The notes: generated by a model from the sequence alone, not told the origin. Positions 8,606 through 17,288 are shown, counted from the first letter of the stretch. The stretch: DNA of 64,000 nucleotides from CAZRVH01 sp964624905 (GCA_964624905.1 CAZUYK010000004.1:1-64000), one strand, 5' to 3'. Program-made: numbers and translations.

Positions 8606-9850
8606 TCAAGGTAAGAGACTCTTGAACCAGCTGCCAACCTGCTGGACCGTGCGCTTGAGTTCGAAGTTGCCGATCATGCCCATGGACGAGCGGGTGTCGC
8701 CTTCGCGCAGACCCCAGATGAGGGTGCCGAGCGCCGTGGCGTAGGCGGGATCATCGACCTTCTCGATCACTCCTCCGATGTCGACCGGGAATCCCATCTG
8801 GACCGGGAGTCCGAGGGTATCGCGGGCGAGATCCACCACTCCGGGCGACTTCACGGCCGCACCGGTAAGGATGGCGCCGGCCGGCAGCATGCCGCTGCGT
8901 CCGATGCGCTGGAGTTCGGTCTTCACGAGGGAGAAGATTTCGAGGTAACGCGCCTGCATGATCTCCGCCATGTACTTCTTGGAGACCGTCTGCGTATCCA
9001 CGCGGGATACGGACGAGAGATCGATCATGTCGCGCTCATTGATGTCCTGCGGGAGGACGGAACCGAATTCGATCTTGATACGCTCGGCGGTGTCGACGGA
9101 CGTGCGCAGGCCGATCGCGATATCATTGGTGACGCTGTCCCCCGCCACCGGCAACGTGACCGAGTGGAGGATCGTTCCTTCCTCAAAAACCGAGATGCTG
9201 GTGCAGCCGGCTCCGACGTCGATGACGACGACTCCGAGCTCCTTCTGGCGCTTGGTGAGGGTAGCCTCGGCCGCGGCAATCGTGGACGGGACCAGGGCGT
9301 CGATATCGACACCCGCCTGGGAGATGCATTTCTCAAGGTTCTTTACGTGCTGAATGTGGCCCGTGATGATATGGGCTTCGACCTCGAGGCGGATGCCCGT
9401 CATGCCGAGCGGGTTCTTGATGCCGCGCTGCTCGTCGACGGCGTAGGCCTTGGGTTCGATGTGCAGGATCCTCCTGTTCGGCGGAATGCTGACCGCCTGG
9501 GCGGCATCGAGCACGCGGGCGATGTCATCCACCGTGATCTCGGCTCCCGAGATGGCGATGACGCCGCGGCTGTCGAATGCTTCAATGTGGGACCCGCTCA
9601 TGCCGACGAACACGTGGTTCACCGGGACCCCCGCCATGCGCTCCGCATCTTCCAACGAGGAGATGATGTTGTGGATCAACTCTTCGACGTCGATCACCTG
9701 ACCCTTGCGGATGCCGAGCGACGGGGAAAGTCCGACGCCGATGATGTTCGGCACGTTATGATCTTGCTGGGTACCTTCGGCAATGGCGACGACGGTGCGG
9801 ATTTTGGAACTTCCGATATCCAGGCTGGCGAGAACACGTTCTTTAGGCAT
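8606..9850 (-). CDS. ftsA: Cell division protein FtsA
   Basis: An actin-like ATPase that tethers FtsZ filaments to the membrane. The protein is 414 residues when started at MPKERVLASLDIGSSK; a longer frame to 9946 lacks family sequence. The phosphate-1 motif DIGSSKIRT is at the N-terminus, the phosphate-2 motif VVIDVGAGCTSISVF is in the middle, and ILTGAAVKSPGV lies late. The last residues (TVQQVGSWFKSLL) form an amphipathic helix of the type that targets FtsA to the membrane. ftsZ follows after 63 bases. Confidence 0.96.
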   Translation of the reverse strand: MPKERVLASLDIGSSKIRTVVAIAEGTQQDHNVPNIIGVGLSPSLGIRKGQVIDVEELIHNIISSLEDAERMAGVPVNHVFVGMSGSHIEAFDSRGVIAISGAEITVDDIARVLDAAQAVSIPPNRRILHIEPKAYAVDEQRGIKNPLGMTGIRLEVEAHIITGHIQHVKNLEKCISQAGVDIDALVPSTIAAAEATLTKRQKELGVVVIDVGAGCTSISVFEEGTILHSVTLPVAGDSVTNDIAIGLRTSVDTAERIKIEFGSVLPQDINERDMIDLSSVSRVDTQTVSKKYMAEIMQARYLEIFSLVKTELQRIGRSGMLPAGAILTGAAVKSPGVVDLARDTLGLPVQMGFPVDIGGVIEKVDDPAYATALGTLIWGLREGDTRSSMGMIGNFELKRTVQQVGSWFKSLLP

Positions 9851-10146
9851 ACGAGATGTAGAGAAATAAGGAAGAAAAACTCGCACCGGCTTTTTGATTG
9901 CCCATTCCTGGAAAGGAAGTGTACGGGCCGCTTTTATGAGCTGCAAGAGCAGAACGACTACCTTTGGTGTTCGCGTTAGTGTGTCATGTACAAATTTTGG
10001 ATGCTGAAAAAACGTGGAGCTTCAGGGATGAACACGCTTTTGTATTCAACGAAAAATGCTTGCTGTTTTTTCTGAGTACCGAAAGTGAACATGGAAAATT
10101 TACCTGACAATCCAAGCAAGCAATCAGTTTTACATGCTTGCTGTTT
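9851..10146. repeat. Gap between exonuclease and ftsA with a 14-bp direct repeat
   Basis: This 296-base stretch has no credible gene. ATGCTTGCTGTTTT occurs at 10056-10069 and again at 10134-10147, 78 bases apart. The second copy can also pair with an AGCAAGCA just upstream of it to form a hairpin. It may hold the ftsA promoter and the end of the upstream exonuclease transcript; nothing else is seen. Confidence 0.5.
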
Positions 10147-11103
10147 TCAGAACATGGAGAGCTGGTTTTTTTCGGGTACCGGAGGAACTTCCGGGACGGA
10201 AAAAGACTCGCCGACGAGCTTCTTGCCGAAGGGGGTCGTGCAAAACTCCTTGAACCTCCGGCTGAGCATGTTGAAGTTCACCTCGGTAAAAAAGTCGAGG
10301 ATTTGTTGTGCCGGCAGGTAGAAGAGTTCGATATCGTTCAAAGGAGGATCCAACGGGATGTCGCACACGAGCTGCGCCATGCGCTGGCAGAAGAACGCCT
10401 GTTCGCGGCCGGCAACCAACTTGTCTTTCGCCGCCCCTTTCACTTCTTCCACGTGGTCGTAAAGATTTTGCAGGGTGTGGTACGTCTGGAGCAACGTCGC
10501 TGCCGTCTTGGGACCGATGCCCTTCACGCCGGCCAGGTTATCGGACGGATCGCCCGTGAGACCCTTGTAGTCCACGATCTGGTCCGGGCGCACGCCATAC
10601 TTTGCCAACACTTCCTCGGGACCCAGGTACTCCGCGTTCTGGTAACCGCTGTGCGGAATGGCAACGCGGATATTCTTGCTGGCCAACTGGAACGCGTCGC
10701 GGTCTCCCGTGACAATGGTTACCCTCATGCCCGCCTTCTCCGCCGCGACCGCGTAACTGCCAAGCAGGTCGTCCGCTTCGTACTTCGGGTTGGACACGTG
10801 GGGAACCTGCATGCTCTCGATGAGTTGCATGACACGCGGGATCTGCGCGTAAAAATCGTCGGGAGTCTCGGCGCGGCCGTCCTTGTACGTCTCGTTTTCC
10901 GCATGGCGAAATGTCTCCTCGCCGGCGTCGAAACAAATGAGCAGGCTGTCGGGCTGCTCGATCTTCAATATATGCATCAACATGGACGCCATGCCGAACA
11001 CCGTATTCACCTGCTCCCCTTTGTTCGTCGTAAGGGTACGGGGAATGGCCCAATATGCGCGGTACATAAGATGATGGCCGTCGATTAAGACAAGGTGCTT
11101 CAC
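10147..11103 (-). CDS. 5'-3' exonuclease (PolA N-terminal domain-like)
   Basis: A stand-alone 318-residue nuclease of the FEN/PolA 5'-nuclease family, which removes RNA primers and flaps during replication and repair. Metal-binding motifs are clear: LIDGHHLMYRAYWAI at the N-terminus, EADDLLGSYA and TGDRDAFQL in the middle, then the helix-hairpin-helix GVKGIGPKTAATLL. There is no polymerase domain. The GTG start at 11103 (VKHLVLIDGH) is preferred because TATCAT sits exactly 6 bases upstream; an ATG five codons earlier is the alternative. Confidence 0.92.
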   Translation of the reverse strand: MKHLVLIDGHHLMYRAYWAIPRTLTTNKGEQVNTVFGMASMLMHILKIEQPDSLLICFDAGEETFRHAENETYKDGRAETPDDFYAQIPRVMQLIESMQVPHVSNPKYEADDLLGSYAVAAEKAGMRVTIVTGDRDAFQLASKNIRVAIPHSGYQNAEYLGPEEVLAKYGVRPDQIVDYKGLTGDPSDNLAGVKGIGPKTAATLLQTYHTLQNLYDHVEEVKGAAKDKLVAGREQAFFCQRMAQLVCDIPLDPPLNDIELFYLPAQQILDFFTEVNFNMLSRRFKEFCTTPFGKKLVGESFSVPEVPPVPEKNQLSMF

Positions 11104-11133
11104 GCGTTGATGATACATGAATGAAACACAGCT

Positions 11134-11210
11134 GCATTAGCTTCTTTAGCTTCATTAGAAATCTCCAAAATAAACCTTAAGGAAGCTAACGAAGCTACAA
11201 GCTAATGAAG
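11134..11210. repeat. Imperfect intergenic palindrome built of TTAGCTTC-type units
   Basis: The left arm holds CATTAGCTTC and TTAGCTTCATTAG; the right arm holds GAAGCTAACGAAG and AAGCTAATGAAG. Together they can fold into an imperfect hairpin made of short repeated words. It lies between divergent genes, so it is not a simple convergent-gene terminator. The remaining bases to 11341 show only the -10 box TATACT at 11312. Confidence 0.55.
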
Positions 11211-11341
11211 GTCGTAAACCCCATCAAAATGCCAAAATAACAATATATCATCAGACATCACTTTATGGCTTCCACAAGCCCTCCGCCCTACCCTGAAAAG
11301 ATGATTTTTGGTATACTAGTGAGATACCTACGAACACCCAC

Positions 11342-11941
11342 ATGTCCCCTTCCGCAAACAGCAACATCACCCGTCCGTACGGAGCCGACACCTTGGAATA
11401 CAAGGTGCAGAACAAAGTGGCGCTTCAGAAGGAACTGGGCTGGCCGGAGGAACCGAAGCGTCCGATGCTCTGTCTTCCGATGGGGATGACGGACCAGCTT
11501 GGCGGAGAACTTTTGAAGGAACTTGTCCCGGGACTGATGGGCATGGATCTTCAGCTGATCATCCTCGGAAAGGGATCGGCCGCTTTCGGCACCTACTTCA
11601 CGGAACTCACCAAGAATCACGGCCACCGCGTCGCCATCCTGCCCAACACCGACAAGGGCCTGCAGAAAATGATGGCCGCCGCCGACATGGCGCTTTTCCT
11701 GAAGGATCCCTCCAACACCCCGGAACTCACCCTGAGCCTCCAGTACGGCACCATTCCCGTGGCCTTGGAGACGACCGCCCTCGATAACTACAACCCGAAC
11801 CAGGAGAGCGGCGATTCCTTTACCTTCGCGAAAGAGACCGTCTGGCACGCATTCGCAGCCGTCGTCCGCGCCATGGAAACGTATCGCTTCCCCTACGACT
11901 GGAAGACGATCCAGAAAAACGCGATGGAGAAAGCGGCGTAA
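11342..11941 (+). CDS. Orphan C-terminal domain of glycogen/starch synthase
   Basis: A 199-residue protein resembling the second Rossmann domain of GT5 glycogen synthases. It shows NKVALQKELGWP, LQLIILGKGSAAF, AADMALFLKDP, and YGTIPVALETTALDNY followed by FTFAKETVWHAFAAVVRAM. The N-terminal ADP-glucose-binding half is missing, and the usual catalytic PSxxEPCGL segment reads KDPSNTPELTLS. Glycosyl transfer is therefore doubtful; it may bind sugar or act with another subunit. TATACT lies 24 bases before the ATG. A flavokinase gene follows. Confidence 0.7.
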   Translation: MSPSANSNITRPYGADTLEYKVQNKVALQKELGWPEEPKRPMLCLPMGMTDQLGGELLKELVPGLMGMDLQLIILGKGSAAFGTYFTELTKNHGHRVAILPNTDKGLQKMMAAADMALFLKDPSNTPELTLSLQYGTIPVALETTALDNYNPNQESGDSFTFAKETVWHAFAAVVRAMETYRFPYDWKTIQKNAMEKAA

Positions 11942-12004
11942 TCCCGACACGGTAAAAAATTGAAATTTTGCTTTTTTGGCTTGCCCGTACTAGCATTCAG
12001 GGAA

Positions 12005-12385
12005 ATGAGCACCTTCCCCGTTTCGTTTTCGGCAAAAGCGATCCCCGGCTCCGGACGCGGCAAGCTGCTCGGCACGCCGACCATCAACCTGTCGACGGAA
12101 GGACTGCCGGACATGAAACAGGGTATTTACGCATGCACGGTCTTGCTGGATGAGAAAGAGGAAAAGGCGGTGATGCATTACGGCCCCCGTCCCGTGTTCG
12201 ACGACCCCGTCCCAACATGCGAGGTGCACCTGCTCGATCGCCTCCTGAAAGTATCCCCCTCGCAGCTCGACGTCACTGTGGCGGGATACATCCGAGAAAT
12301 CGCCAATTTCCCGACCGTGGACGCTTTGCGCTACCAAATCGAGCGCGACATAGACGATGCCCGTGCTATGCTGGGCAACGCATGA
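12005..12385 (+). CDS. Riboflavin kinase domain protein
   Basis: A 126-residue stand-alone flavokinase domain that converts riboflavin to FMN. Diagnostic features are GSGRGKLLGTPTINL (the nucleotide/Mg PTxN motif), GIYACTVLL, CEVHLLDRLL and the C-terminal IREIANFPTVDALRYQIERDI. Bifunctional RibF carries an extra N-terminal FMN adenylyltransferase domain, which is absent here. The frame opens at 11960, but MSTFPVSFSAKA at 12005 fits the domain start. Its stop overlaps the murE-like start (ATGA), so the two are cotranslated. Confidence 0.85.
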   Translation: MSTFPVSFSAKAIPGSGRGKLLGTPTINLSTEGLPDMKQGIYACTVLLDEKEEKAVMHYGPRPVFDDPVPTCEVHLLDRLLKVSPSQLDVTVAGYIREIANFPTVDALRYQIERDIDDARAMLGNA

Positions 12386-13647
12386 AGACCCTCATCAAGA
12401 AGCTCATCTCCGACACGAATCCCCTGCTGCTCACCTACCACAGGAGCAAGGCTTTGGCGGCGGCAATCGCCTACGGCTTTCCCGCGCGAAGACTGACCGT
12501 CATCGGCATCACCGGAACGGACGGCAAGACGACGACGGTGGGAATGCTGGCGCATATCCTTAATAAGAACGGAAAAAAAGCCGGCGCATTGTCGACCGCG
12601 TTCTTCCGAGTCGGCGATACGGTGGAGTGGAACGCGACGCAGAAGACGTCCCCTTCGCCGTTCACGGTCCAGAAGTTCCTGAAGCGATGCCTCGATGCCG
12701 GCTGCACGCACGTCGTTTTGGAATGCTCCAGCCATGGACTCATGCAAGGACGCGTATGGCTTACATGGCCGTCGGTGGCCGCCATCACGAACCTCTCCGA
12801 GGAGCACCTGGACTACCACGGCACCATGGAAAATTATATGAAGGCAAAGGCGATCCTGTTCCGCATGATGCGCAAGAACGGAACCAAAGTGCTGAATGCC
12901 GACGACCGCACGTATCCCGCCTACAAGAACATCCGCTCCGCCAGAACAGTCGCCTACTCCACGCAAAGGAAAGACGCCGATCTCCATGCGACGGATATCA
13001 CCTCGACGGTGACGGGCACGAGTGCGTCGGTAGGCGGACAATCCCTCAGTATGCCCATTCCCGGTTCCTTCAATGTGCAAAACGCACTGTGCGCGATCGG
13101 CTGCGCCGAAGCGGTCGGCGTGGATAGGAAGAACGCGATCGCATCCTTGTCCGACTTCACGGGGGTCCCCGGCCGCATGGAACTCATCAACGAAGGACAG
13201 CCCTTCAGCGTAATCGTGGATTTCACGGTGACGCCCCAGAGTTACGAGAAGACTTTGTCGACGATCAAGACCGGAATGAAAGACGGCCAGCGACTTCTTG
13301 TCTTAACGGGAAGCTGCGGCGACCGCATGAAGGAAAAGCGACCCGTCGTAGGCAAGATCGTCAGCTCGTATGCGGACATCATGGCCGTGGCGAACGAAGA
13401 CCCGTATACCGAAGACCCGGAGAAGATCATCGACGAGGTATGGGCAGGTATCGACCAAGCGAAGACGAAGGCGCACCGGATCTTCGACCGCAAGGAGGCG
13501 ATCCGATTCCTTCTAAAAGAAGCGAAGCCCGGGGACATAGTGGTTCTGTGCGGCAAGGGCAGCGATACGACGATGTGGGTGAAAGACGGGCAGATCCCCT
13601 GGAATGAACGTGAAATCGTGCGGGAGTTGTTGAAATCGATGAATTGA
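12382..13647 (+). CDS. murE: MurE-like UDP-MurNAc-tripeptide ligase
   Basis: An ATP-dependent amide ligase that adds the third stem-peptide amino acid to UDP-MurNAc-dipeptide. Of 421 residues, the ATP loop GITGTDGKTTTVG is near residue 45, the central-domain motif LSEEHLDYHGTMENY follows, and the C-terminal domain ends with CGKGSDTT. Canonical MurE has about 110 residues before the ATP loop, so domain 1 is much reduced here. The DNPR motif that selects meso-diaminopimelate is replaced by NEDPYTEDP. Specificity therefore cannot be read, and another Mur-ligase role is possible. Confidence 0.8.
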   Translation: MKTLIKKLISDTNPLLLTYHRSKALAAAIAYGFPARRLTVIGITGTDGKTTTVGMLAHILNKNGKKAGALSTAFFRVGDTVEWNATQKTSPSPFTVQKFLKRCLDAGCTHVVLECSSHGLMQGRVWLTWPSVAAITNLSEEHLDYHGTMENYMKAKAILFRMMRKNGTKVLNADDRTYPAYKNIRSARTVAYSTQRKDADLHATDITSTVTGTSASVGGQSLSMPIPGSFNVQNALCAIGCAEAVGVDRKNAIASLSDFTGVPGRMELINEGQPFSVIVDFTVTPQSYEKTLSTIKTGMKDGQRLLVLTGSCGDRMKEKRPVVGKIVSSYADIMAVANEDPYTEDPEKIIDEVWAGIDQAKTKAHRIFDRKEAIRFLLKEAKPGDIVVLCGKGSDTTMWVKDGQIPWNEREIVRELLKSMN

Positions 13648-13712
13648 CGCCTAAATATAAGAGTAGTACGTTGATTGCACTGCTGCTCTTTTTTGAAACA
13701 AGGAACACAATC

Positions 13713-14015
13713 ATGTCCAATTCACGATCAAGTGCCCTGCCACTCCTCGCAATCCTTATTATTGGCGCAGGCTTCCTTGCAGGCCTTGCAAGCTATCACG
13801 ATGCAAAAGTGAAAAAGGCCATCCGCTTCCGGGAAGAATCGACTTCCACGAATACGACGCTCTACTACCCCTACTACAAGACCGACAAAGGGACGACCGA
13901 TTTGGATGCAAGCGAACCATGGATCGCCGACGTGCTCACGCAAAAATTGAAAGAGAAGAACGTCACGATCGCCACCATGCATGTAGGAACAAAATCGATC
14001 CTGGTGAATCATTGA
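13713..14015 (+). CDS. Small single-pass membrane protein
   Basis: A 100-residue protein with a hydrophobic segment at about residues 9-27 (LPLLAILIIGAGFLAGLA) near the N-terminus, followed by a polar exported or cytoplasmic tail. No family is recognised. ATG 13713 is preferred over the upstream frame start at 13644 because AAGGAA lies 7 bases before it, a clear Shine-Dalgarno, which is rare in this window. A strong hairpin terminator follows 20 bases after the stop. Confidence 0.7.
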   Translation: MSNSRSSALPLLAILIIGAGFLAGLASYHDAKVKKAIRFREESTSTNTTLYYPYYKTDKGTTDLDASEPWIADVLTQKLKEKNVTIATMHVGTKSILVNH

Positions 14016-14034
14016 CCATTGCAGCAGTGCACCG

Positions 14035-14058
14035 AGCCCCACTCGTTGTGGGGCTTTA
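14035..14058 (+). terminator. Intrinsic terminator
   Basis: A perfect 8-bp stem AGCCCCAC/GTGGGGCT with loop TCGTT, followed by TTATC. It ends the small membrane protein gene at 13713. Confidence 0.75.
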
Positions 14059-14120
14059 TCATTGTATCCGAACCTTCGAATGAGGCCTTAAATGATTGCA
14101 AATGATGATAAAGTGTATAT

Positions 14121-14148
14121 TTGACATATTTTAATAAAGTTATAGAAT
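14121..14148 (+). promoter_or_regulatory. TTGACA/TAGAAT promoter of the exported protein gene
   Basis: TTGACA at 14121-14126 and TAGAAT at 14143-14148 are 16 bases apart in an AT-rich stretch. The predicted leader of about 75 bases holds a small hairpin (CATCCG/CGGATG at 14184-14201) and the Shine-Dalgarno AAGGAG at 14217. This classical layout contrasts with the near-leaderless genes around it. Confidence 0.55.
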
Positions 14149-14228
14149 ATTCGCAGTTCCTTGAAACTACCGTTTTTACCTCACATCCGGGTTTACGGAT
14201 GCACCCTGTTTGTACGAAGGAGTCTGAC

Positions 14229-14966
14229 ATGAAGAGCTTGTTCGCCGGTGTGATGATCGTTTGTAGCTTGGCTTCGAACGCTCATGCCGAAGATCTGCCG
14301 ATCGCCTATACCGAGTCGACGGTCGCACAGCTCCTCGGGGAGCCGTCGTCCTCGAACGGACTCGGCATCGCCCTGATGCCCGGCGTCATCACGTTCTGGG
14401 ACCCCGGCCATTCGGTCGAAAAGATGCGCGCCCATCCCGCCCTCGGCGGAAAGGTCGTCATCACCGCGTTGACCCGCTCGCAAGACGGCCAACCGTGGTA
14501 CGCGGGCATGGAGTTCGCAACGAAGTCCGATACACCGAAGTACCGCACGGTGAAGATCGTGCAAAGCGAAGATCCCGGGTACGTGAACGTGATGGAAGGG
14601 GGCGAATTCGCCTCCGCCCGGGTGATCGTCATGATCTACTCGCTGCATCTACTCGCGACGGGCGAACGCTTGCCCGACGTGAGCGGCTGGCAATGGGCCA
14701 CGACGTGCGACACCGTTCCGGGGCTTCGTCCCAACTGCCCGGTACGGCGCGTATACGTCGCCTACTATGGCAAGGGAATGGTGTTGGAAGCCCGGTACTA
14801 CAATCTCGATCCGGCCTACTGCCATTGCCTGTTCGAGAACGTCGGGCCGATCCAACTCGACTGCACGGGAAACCGTCAGCTCGAACCGGTACGCCAGACG
14901 GCCGTCCGGACACAGGGTCAGCCGACCCTCGCACCACCGCAAGTCCCTTGCTGCGGCCAGCGGTAA
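14229..14966 (+). CDS. Exported protein of unknown function
   Basis: A 245-residue protein with a classical signal peptide (MKSLFAGVMIVCSLASNAHA, cleavage likely after AHA). The mature part has several cysteines, mostly C-terminal (CDTVPGLRPNC, CHC, PCC), suggesting disulfides, and a Pro/Gln-rich tail. No family is recognised. The start is set by AAGGAG and the signal peptide; the frame is open upstream to 14121 but that part overlaps the promoter. It sits between two strong terminators as an independent unit, which together with its expression signals suggests acquisition. Confidence 0.75.
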   Translation: MKSLFAGVMIVCSLASNAHAEDLPIAYTESTVAQLLGEPSSSNGLGIALMPGVITFWDPGHSVEKMRAHPALGGKVVITALTRSQDGQPWYAGMEFATKSDTPKYRTVKIVQSEDPGYVNVMEGGEFASARVIVMIYSLHLLATGERLPDVSGWQWATTCDTVPGLRPNCPVRRVYVAYYGKGMVLEARYYNLDPAYCHCLFENVGPIQLDCTGNRQLEPVRQTAVRTQGQPTLAPPQVPCCGQR

Positions 14967-14987
14967 AAACCTGCAAGGAAACCCAAG

Positions 14988-15023
14988 ACCCTCGGCGGCT
15001 TCGTCCGCCGGGGGTTTTCTTTT
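14988..15023 (+). terminator. Strong intrinsic terminator with UUCG-type loop
   Basis: An 11-bp stem at 14988-14998 pairs with 15005-15015 (one G-T pair) around loop CTTCGT, followed by a T-rich tract. It lies just upstream of rnhB, whose -10 box TACACT starts at 15023. Confidence 0.85.
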
Positions 15024-15036
15024 ACACTGCATGCAT

Positions 15037-15651
15037 ATGGCAGATGCGATCATCGTCGGCATCGATGAAGCGGGACGCGGCCCCTTGGCGGGTCCGGTCG
15101 TCGCGGGGGCATGCCATATCCCCCATCGACTGATCGAAAAGAAGAAAGGCCGCTGGCATCCCGAAACGGATCCCTCGGTTTTCCTATGCGACAGCAAACA
15201 AATGGAAGAGCACGAGCGCGAGGCGGCGTACGAGTGGATCGTGAACAACTGCCCCTGGGGCGTGGGCCTTTCGACAGCGTTCGAAATCGATACGATCGGG
15301 ATCATGGCATCGAATGAGCAGGCGATGCAGAAGGCGCTTGCGACGCTGGCCGAAACGATCACGCCGACCTACCTGCTGGTCGACGGACGGGATAAGTACT
15401 GGTTCGACTACCCGCACAGCTCGATCATCGGCGGGGACGCATTGGAACCCTCGATCGCCGCCGCGTCCATCATCGCGAAAGTGACGCGCGACCGGATGAT
15501 GAGGGAGTACGCGCAGACGTACCCCGAGTACGGGTTTGACGGACACAAAGGCTACGCATCACCGTCGCACATCGAAGCGATCCGAAAACACGGACCGTGC
15601 GATATCCATCGGAAAACATATTTGAAGAACATCCTGTCAGCAGTTCAGTAA
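15037..15651 (+). CDS. rnhB: Ribonuclease HII
   Basis: Cleaves RNA in RNA-DNA hybrids and removes single ribonucleotides from DNA. The 204-residue protein has the catalytic start IIVGIDEAGRGPLAGPVVAG, the helix with AASIIAKVTRDRMM, and the C-terminal GFDGHKGYASPSH. An in-frame ATG also exists at 15031; 15037 is preferred because TACACT ends 8 bases before it. The last 7 bases overlap the convergent phosphatase gene. Confidence 0.94.
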   Translation: MADAIIVGIDEAGRGPLAGPVVAGACHIPHRLIEKKKGRWHPETDPSVFLCDSKQMEEHEREAAYEWIVNNCPWGVGLSTAFEIDTIGIMASNEQAMQKALATLAETITPTYLLVDGRDKYWFDYPHSSIIGGDALEPSIAAASIIAKVTRDRMMREYAQTYPEYGFDGHKGYASPSHIEAIRKHGPCDIHRKTYLKNILSAVQ

Positions 15652-16469
15652 TGTTTCGTGTTGTATTCCTTGCGAACTAAGCGTCCGTTTTTTCCTTCTT
15701 CCGGTTTGCCTTTGTAAATAGTCACGCCGCAATTGAAAGGTTTGCGGTTTTCATCTTCATCAATGAATTCCGCCTGGCCCCAACGCTCTAGATTCGCGCG
15801 GGTGGAAAGGATGGTGAGGTGATGTGTCACGGCGAAAACATCCTCGTTCGCATGTTCGCGCGTCAACATTCCCAAGAAGTCCCTTCCGCGTTCGCGGACA
15901 TCGCAGACGCTTTCGCCCTGGGGATGGCGCCAGTAATACGGCCCCATCTGCTTGTGTAGCGCGGCCTGCTCGGGATGTTTCACGGAGAAAATGCGCCAGT
16001 CGTTGTAGAGCGTGGAAAGTCCGTGCTCCTGCTCGCGAATTCTTTCTTCCTCAACCACAGGCGCATCCCTTAACGCAGGCCATTGGGAAAGGATTTCTTC
16101 GTATGTCTGTCGGGTACGGAGATATGGCGAGATGTAGACTACATCGGGGGCTTTTTCGGTCATTTCGCGCAGCGCCTTACCGGTCTGCATCGCCTGCCAA
16201 CGTCCATTTTCGGTAATAGGCGTCGTGAAATCGGAAAAAGGCCCGAAGGATTCGCGGATCTGCCTGTGGATGGACTCGGCTAACTGGACGAGTTCCGGAG
16301 ACGGCCATCGATTCTCCAAGACATCGTCTATAAACGTGTCACTCTGCTGCCCCTTGTCAAAAAGCTTCGTGAACGGTTTCCATTCCGGAATTTTTTTCTT
16401 CTCCTCTTTGAGGGCGTTATATTCCGACTCCGCGTGCCTCACCAATGTCAGGGAGGAAGGCCACTTCAT
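15645..16469 (-). CDS. Histidine phosphatase superfamily protein
   Basis: A 274-residue protein starting MKWPSSLTLVRHAESEYN, with the phosphohistidine motif RHAES near residue 11, a conserved second-half region (ISPYLRTRQTYEEIL) and the late histidine in VFAVTHHLTIL. These fit the phosphoglycerate-mutase/phosphatase fold; the true substrate cannot be assigned. The frame opens at 16505, but the chosen ATG follows TATTTT by 8 bases and starts at the domain edge. It lies downstream of lgt on the same strand. Confidence 0.85.
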   Translation of the reverse strand: MKWPSSLTLVRHAESEYNALKEEKKKIPEWKPFTKLFDKGQQSDTFIDDVLENRWPSPELVQLAESIHRQIRESFGPFSDFTTPITENGRWQAMQTGKALREMTEKAPDVVYISPYLRTRQTYEEILSQWPALRDAPVVEEERIREQEHGLSTLYNDWRIFSVKHPEQAALHKQMGPYYWRHPQGESVCDVRERGRDFLGMLTREHANEDVFAVTHHLTILSTRANLERWGQAEFIDEDENRKPFNCGVTIYKGKPEEGKNGRLVRKEYNTKHY

Positions 16470-16514
16470 GTACTTCGAAAATAGACCTTTTCTGTAGGAA
16501 GTCAACGATTGGTT

Positions 16515-17288
16515 TTACTTTCTTTTGAGAATCCATAAGAACAATCCCAGTCCTGTGAGAAAAAGAGGAATCGTCAGCACCTGCCCCTCGCTCAACACGC
16601 CGTACATGTCGACGTTCGATTGGTCGCGGTAGATTTCAACGATGAATCGCAGTACGCCGTACAGCATCAGGAATATCGAAAACGTGATGCCTGGTTTCAC
16701 GGATTTGAATCCGGACAGATGCCAGAAACACACCCCTGCAAGGAACGCATCCTTGATCATGGCGTAGATCTGAGTGGGATGACGCAGTCCTTCGACCCCC
16801 GGAATGGCGATGGCCCAAGGTACATCGGTCACCGTCCCGTAGAGCTCCAGGTTGATGAAGTTGCCCAGGCGCCCAAGCATAAGGCCGATGGCGATGGGCA
16901 CGGTGACGACATCCGCAACCCGGAAAAACGTATCCATCCCCTTACCACGCAATTGGAACCACATGGCGATCGCCACGCCAAGGAACCCCCCATGGGACGC
17001 CATCCCCCCTTCCCAGACCGCCAATATTTTCAGCGGGTTCGCCAGGAAGTACGCAGGTTCGTAGAAGAGCACGAACCCCAGTCTCCCGCCGATGATGACG
17101 CCCAATACGGCCGCCGTCAGAAGCCCGGACCATTCATCGCTGGAGAAAGACAATCCCCTCTTTTTCTGCAGCCTGGGAACCAAGAACCAGGCGATGACGA
17201 ATGCCAGGAAATACATGATTCCGTACCAGTGCACGTTGAAACCGAAGAGACTGACGGCGACGATGCGGGACGGAAAGAAGGAAATCAT
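16515..17288 (-). CDS. lgt: Prolipoprotein diacylglyceryl transferase
   Basis: A polytopic membrane enzyme that attaches diacylglycerol to the lipobox cysteine of prolipoproteins. The 257-residue protein has about seven hydrophobic segments, the early YGIMYFLAF region, GGRLGFVLFYEP and the signature MLGRLGNFINLELYG. Several lipobox proteins in this window would be its substrates (25643, 25855, 47805, 51223, 56330). It diverges from tsaD with only 36 bases between the starts. Confidence 0.95.
   Translation of the reverse strand: MISFFPSRIVAVSLFGFNVHWYGIMYFLAFVIAWFLVPRLQKKRGLSFSSDEWSGLLTAAVLGVIIGGRLGFVLFYEPAYFLANPLKILAVWEGGMASHGGFLGVAIAMWFQLRGKGMDTFFRVADVVTVPIAIGLMLGRLGNFINLELYGTVTDVPWAIAIPGVEGLRHPTQIYAMIKDAFLAGVCFWHLSGFKSVKPGITFSIFLMLYGVLRFIVEIYRDQSNVDMYGVLSEGQVLTIPLFLTGLGLFLWILKRK

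Noticed and set aside
9851..10146. Gap upstream of ftsA considered as the replication origin
   Set aside because: No DnaA-box-like cluster is seen; only one 14-base direct repeat is present.
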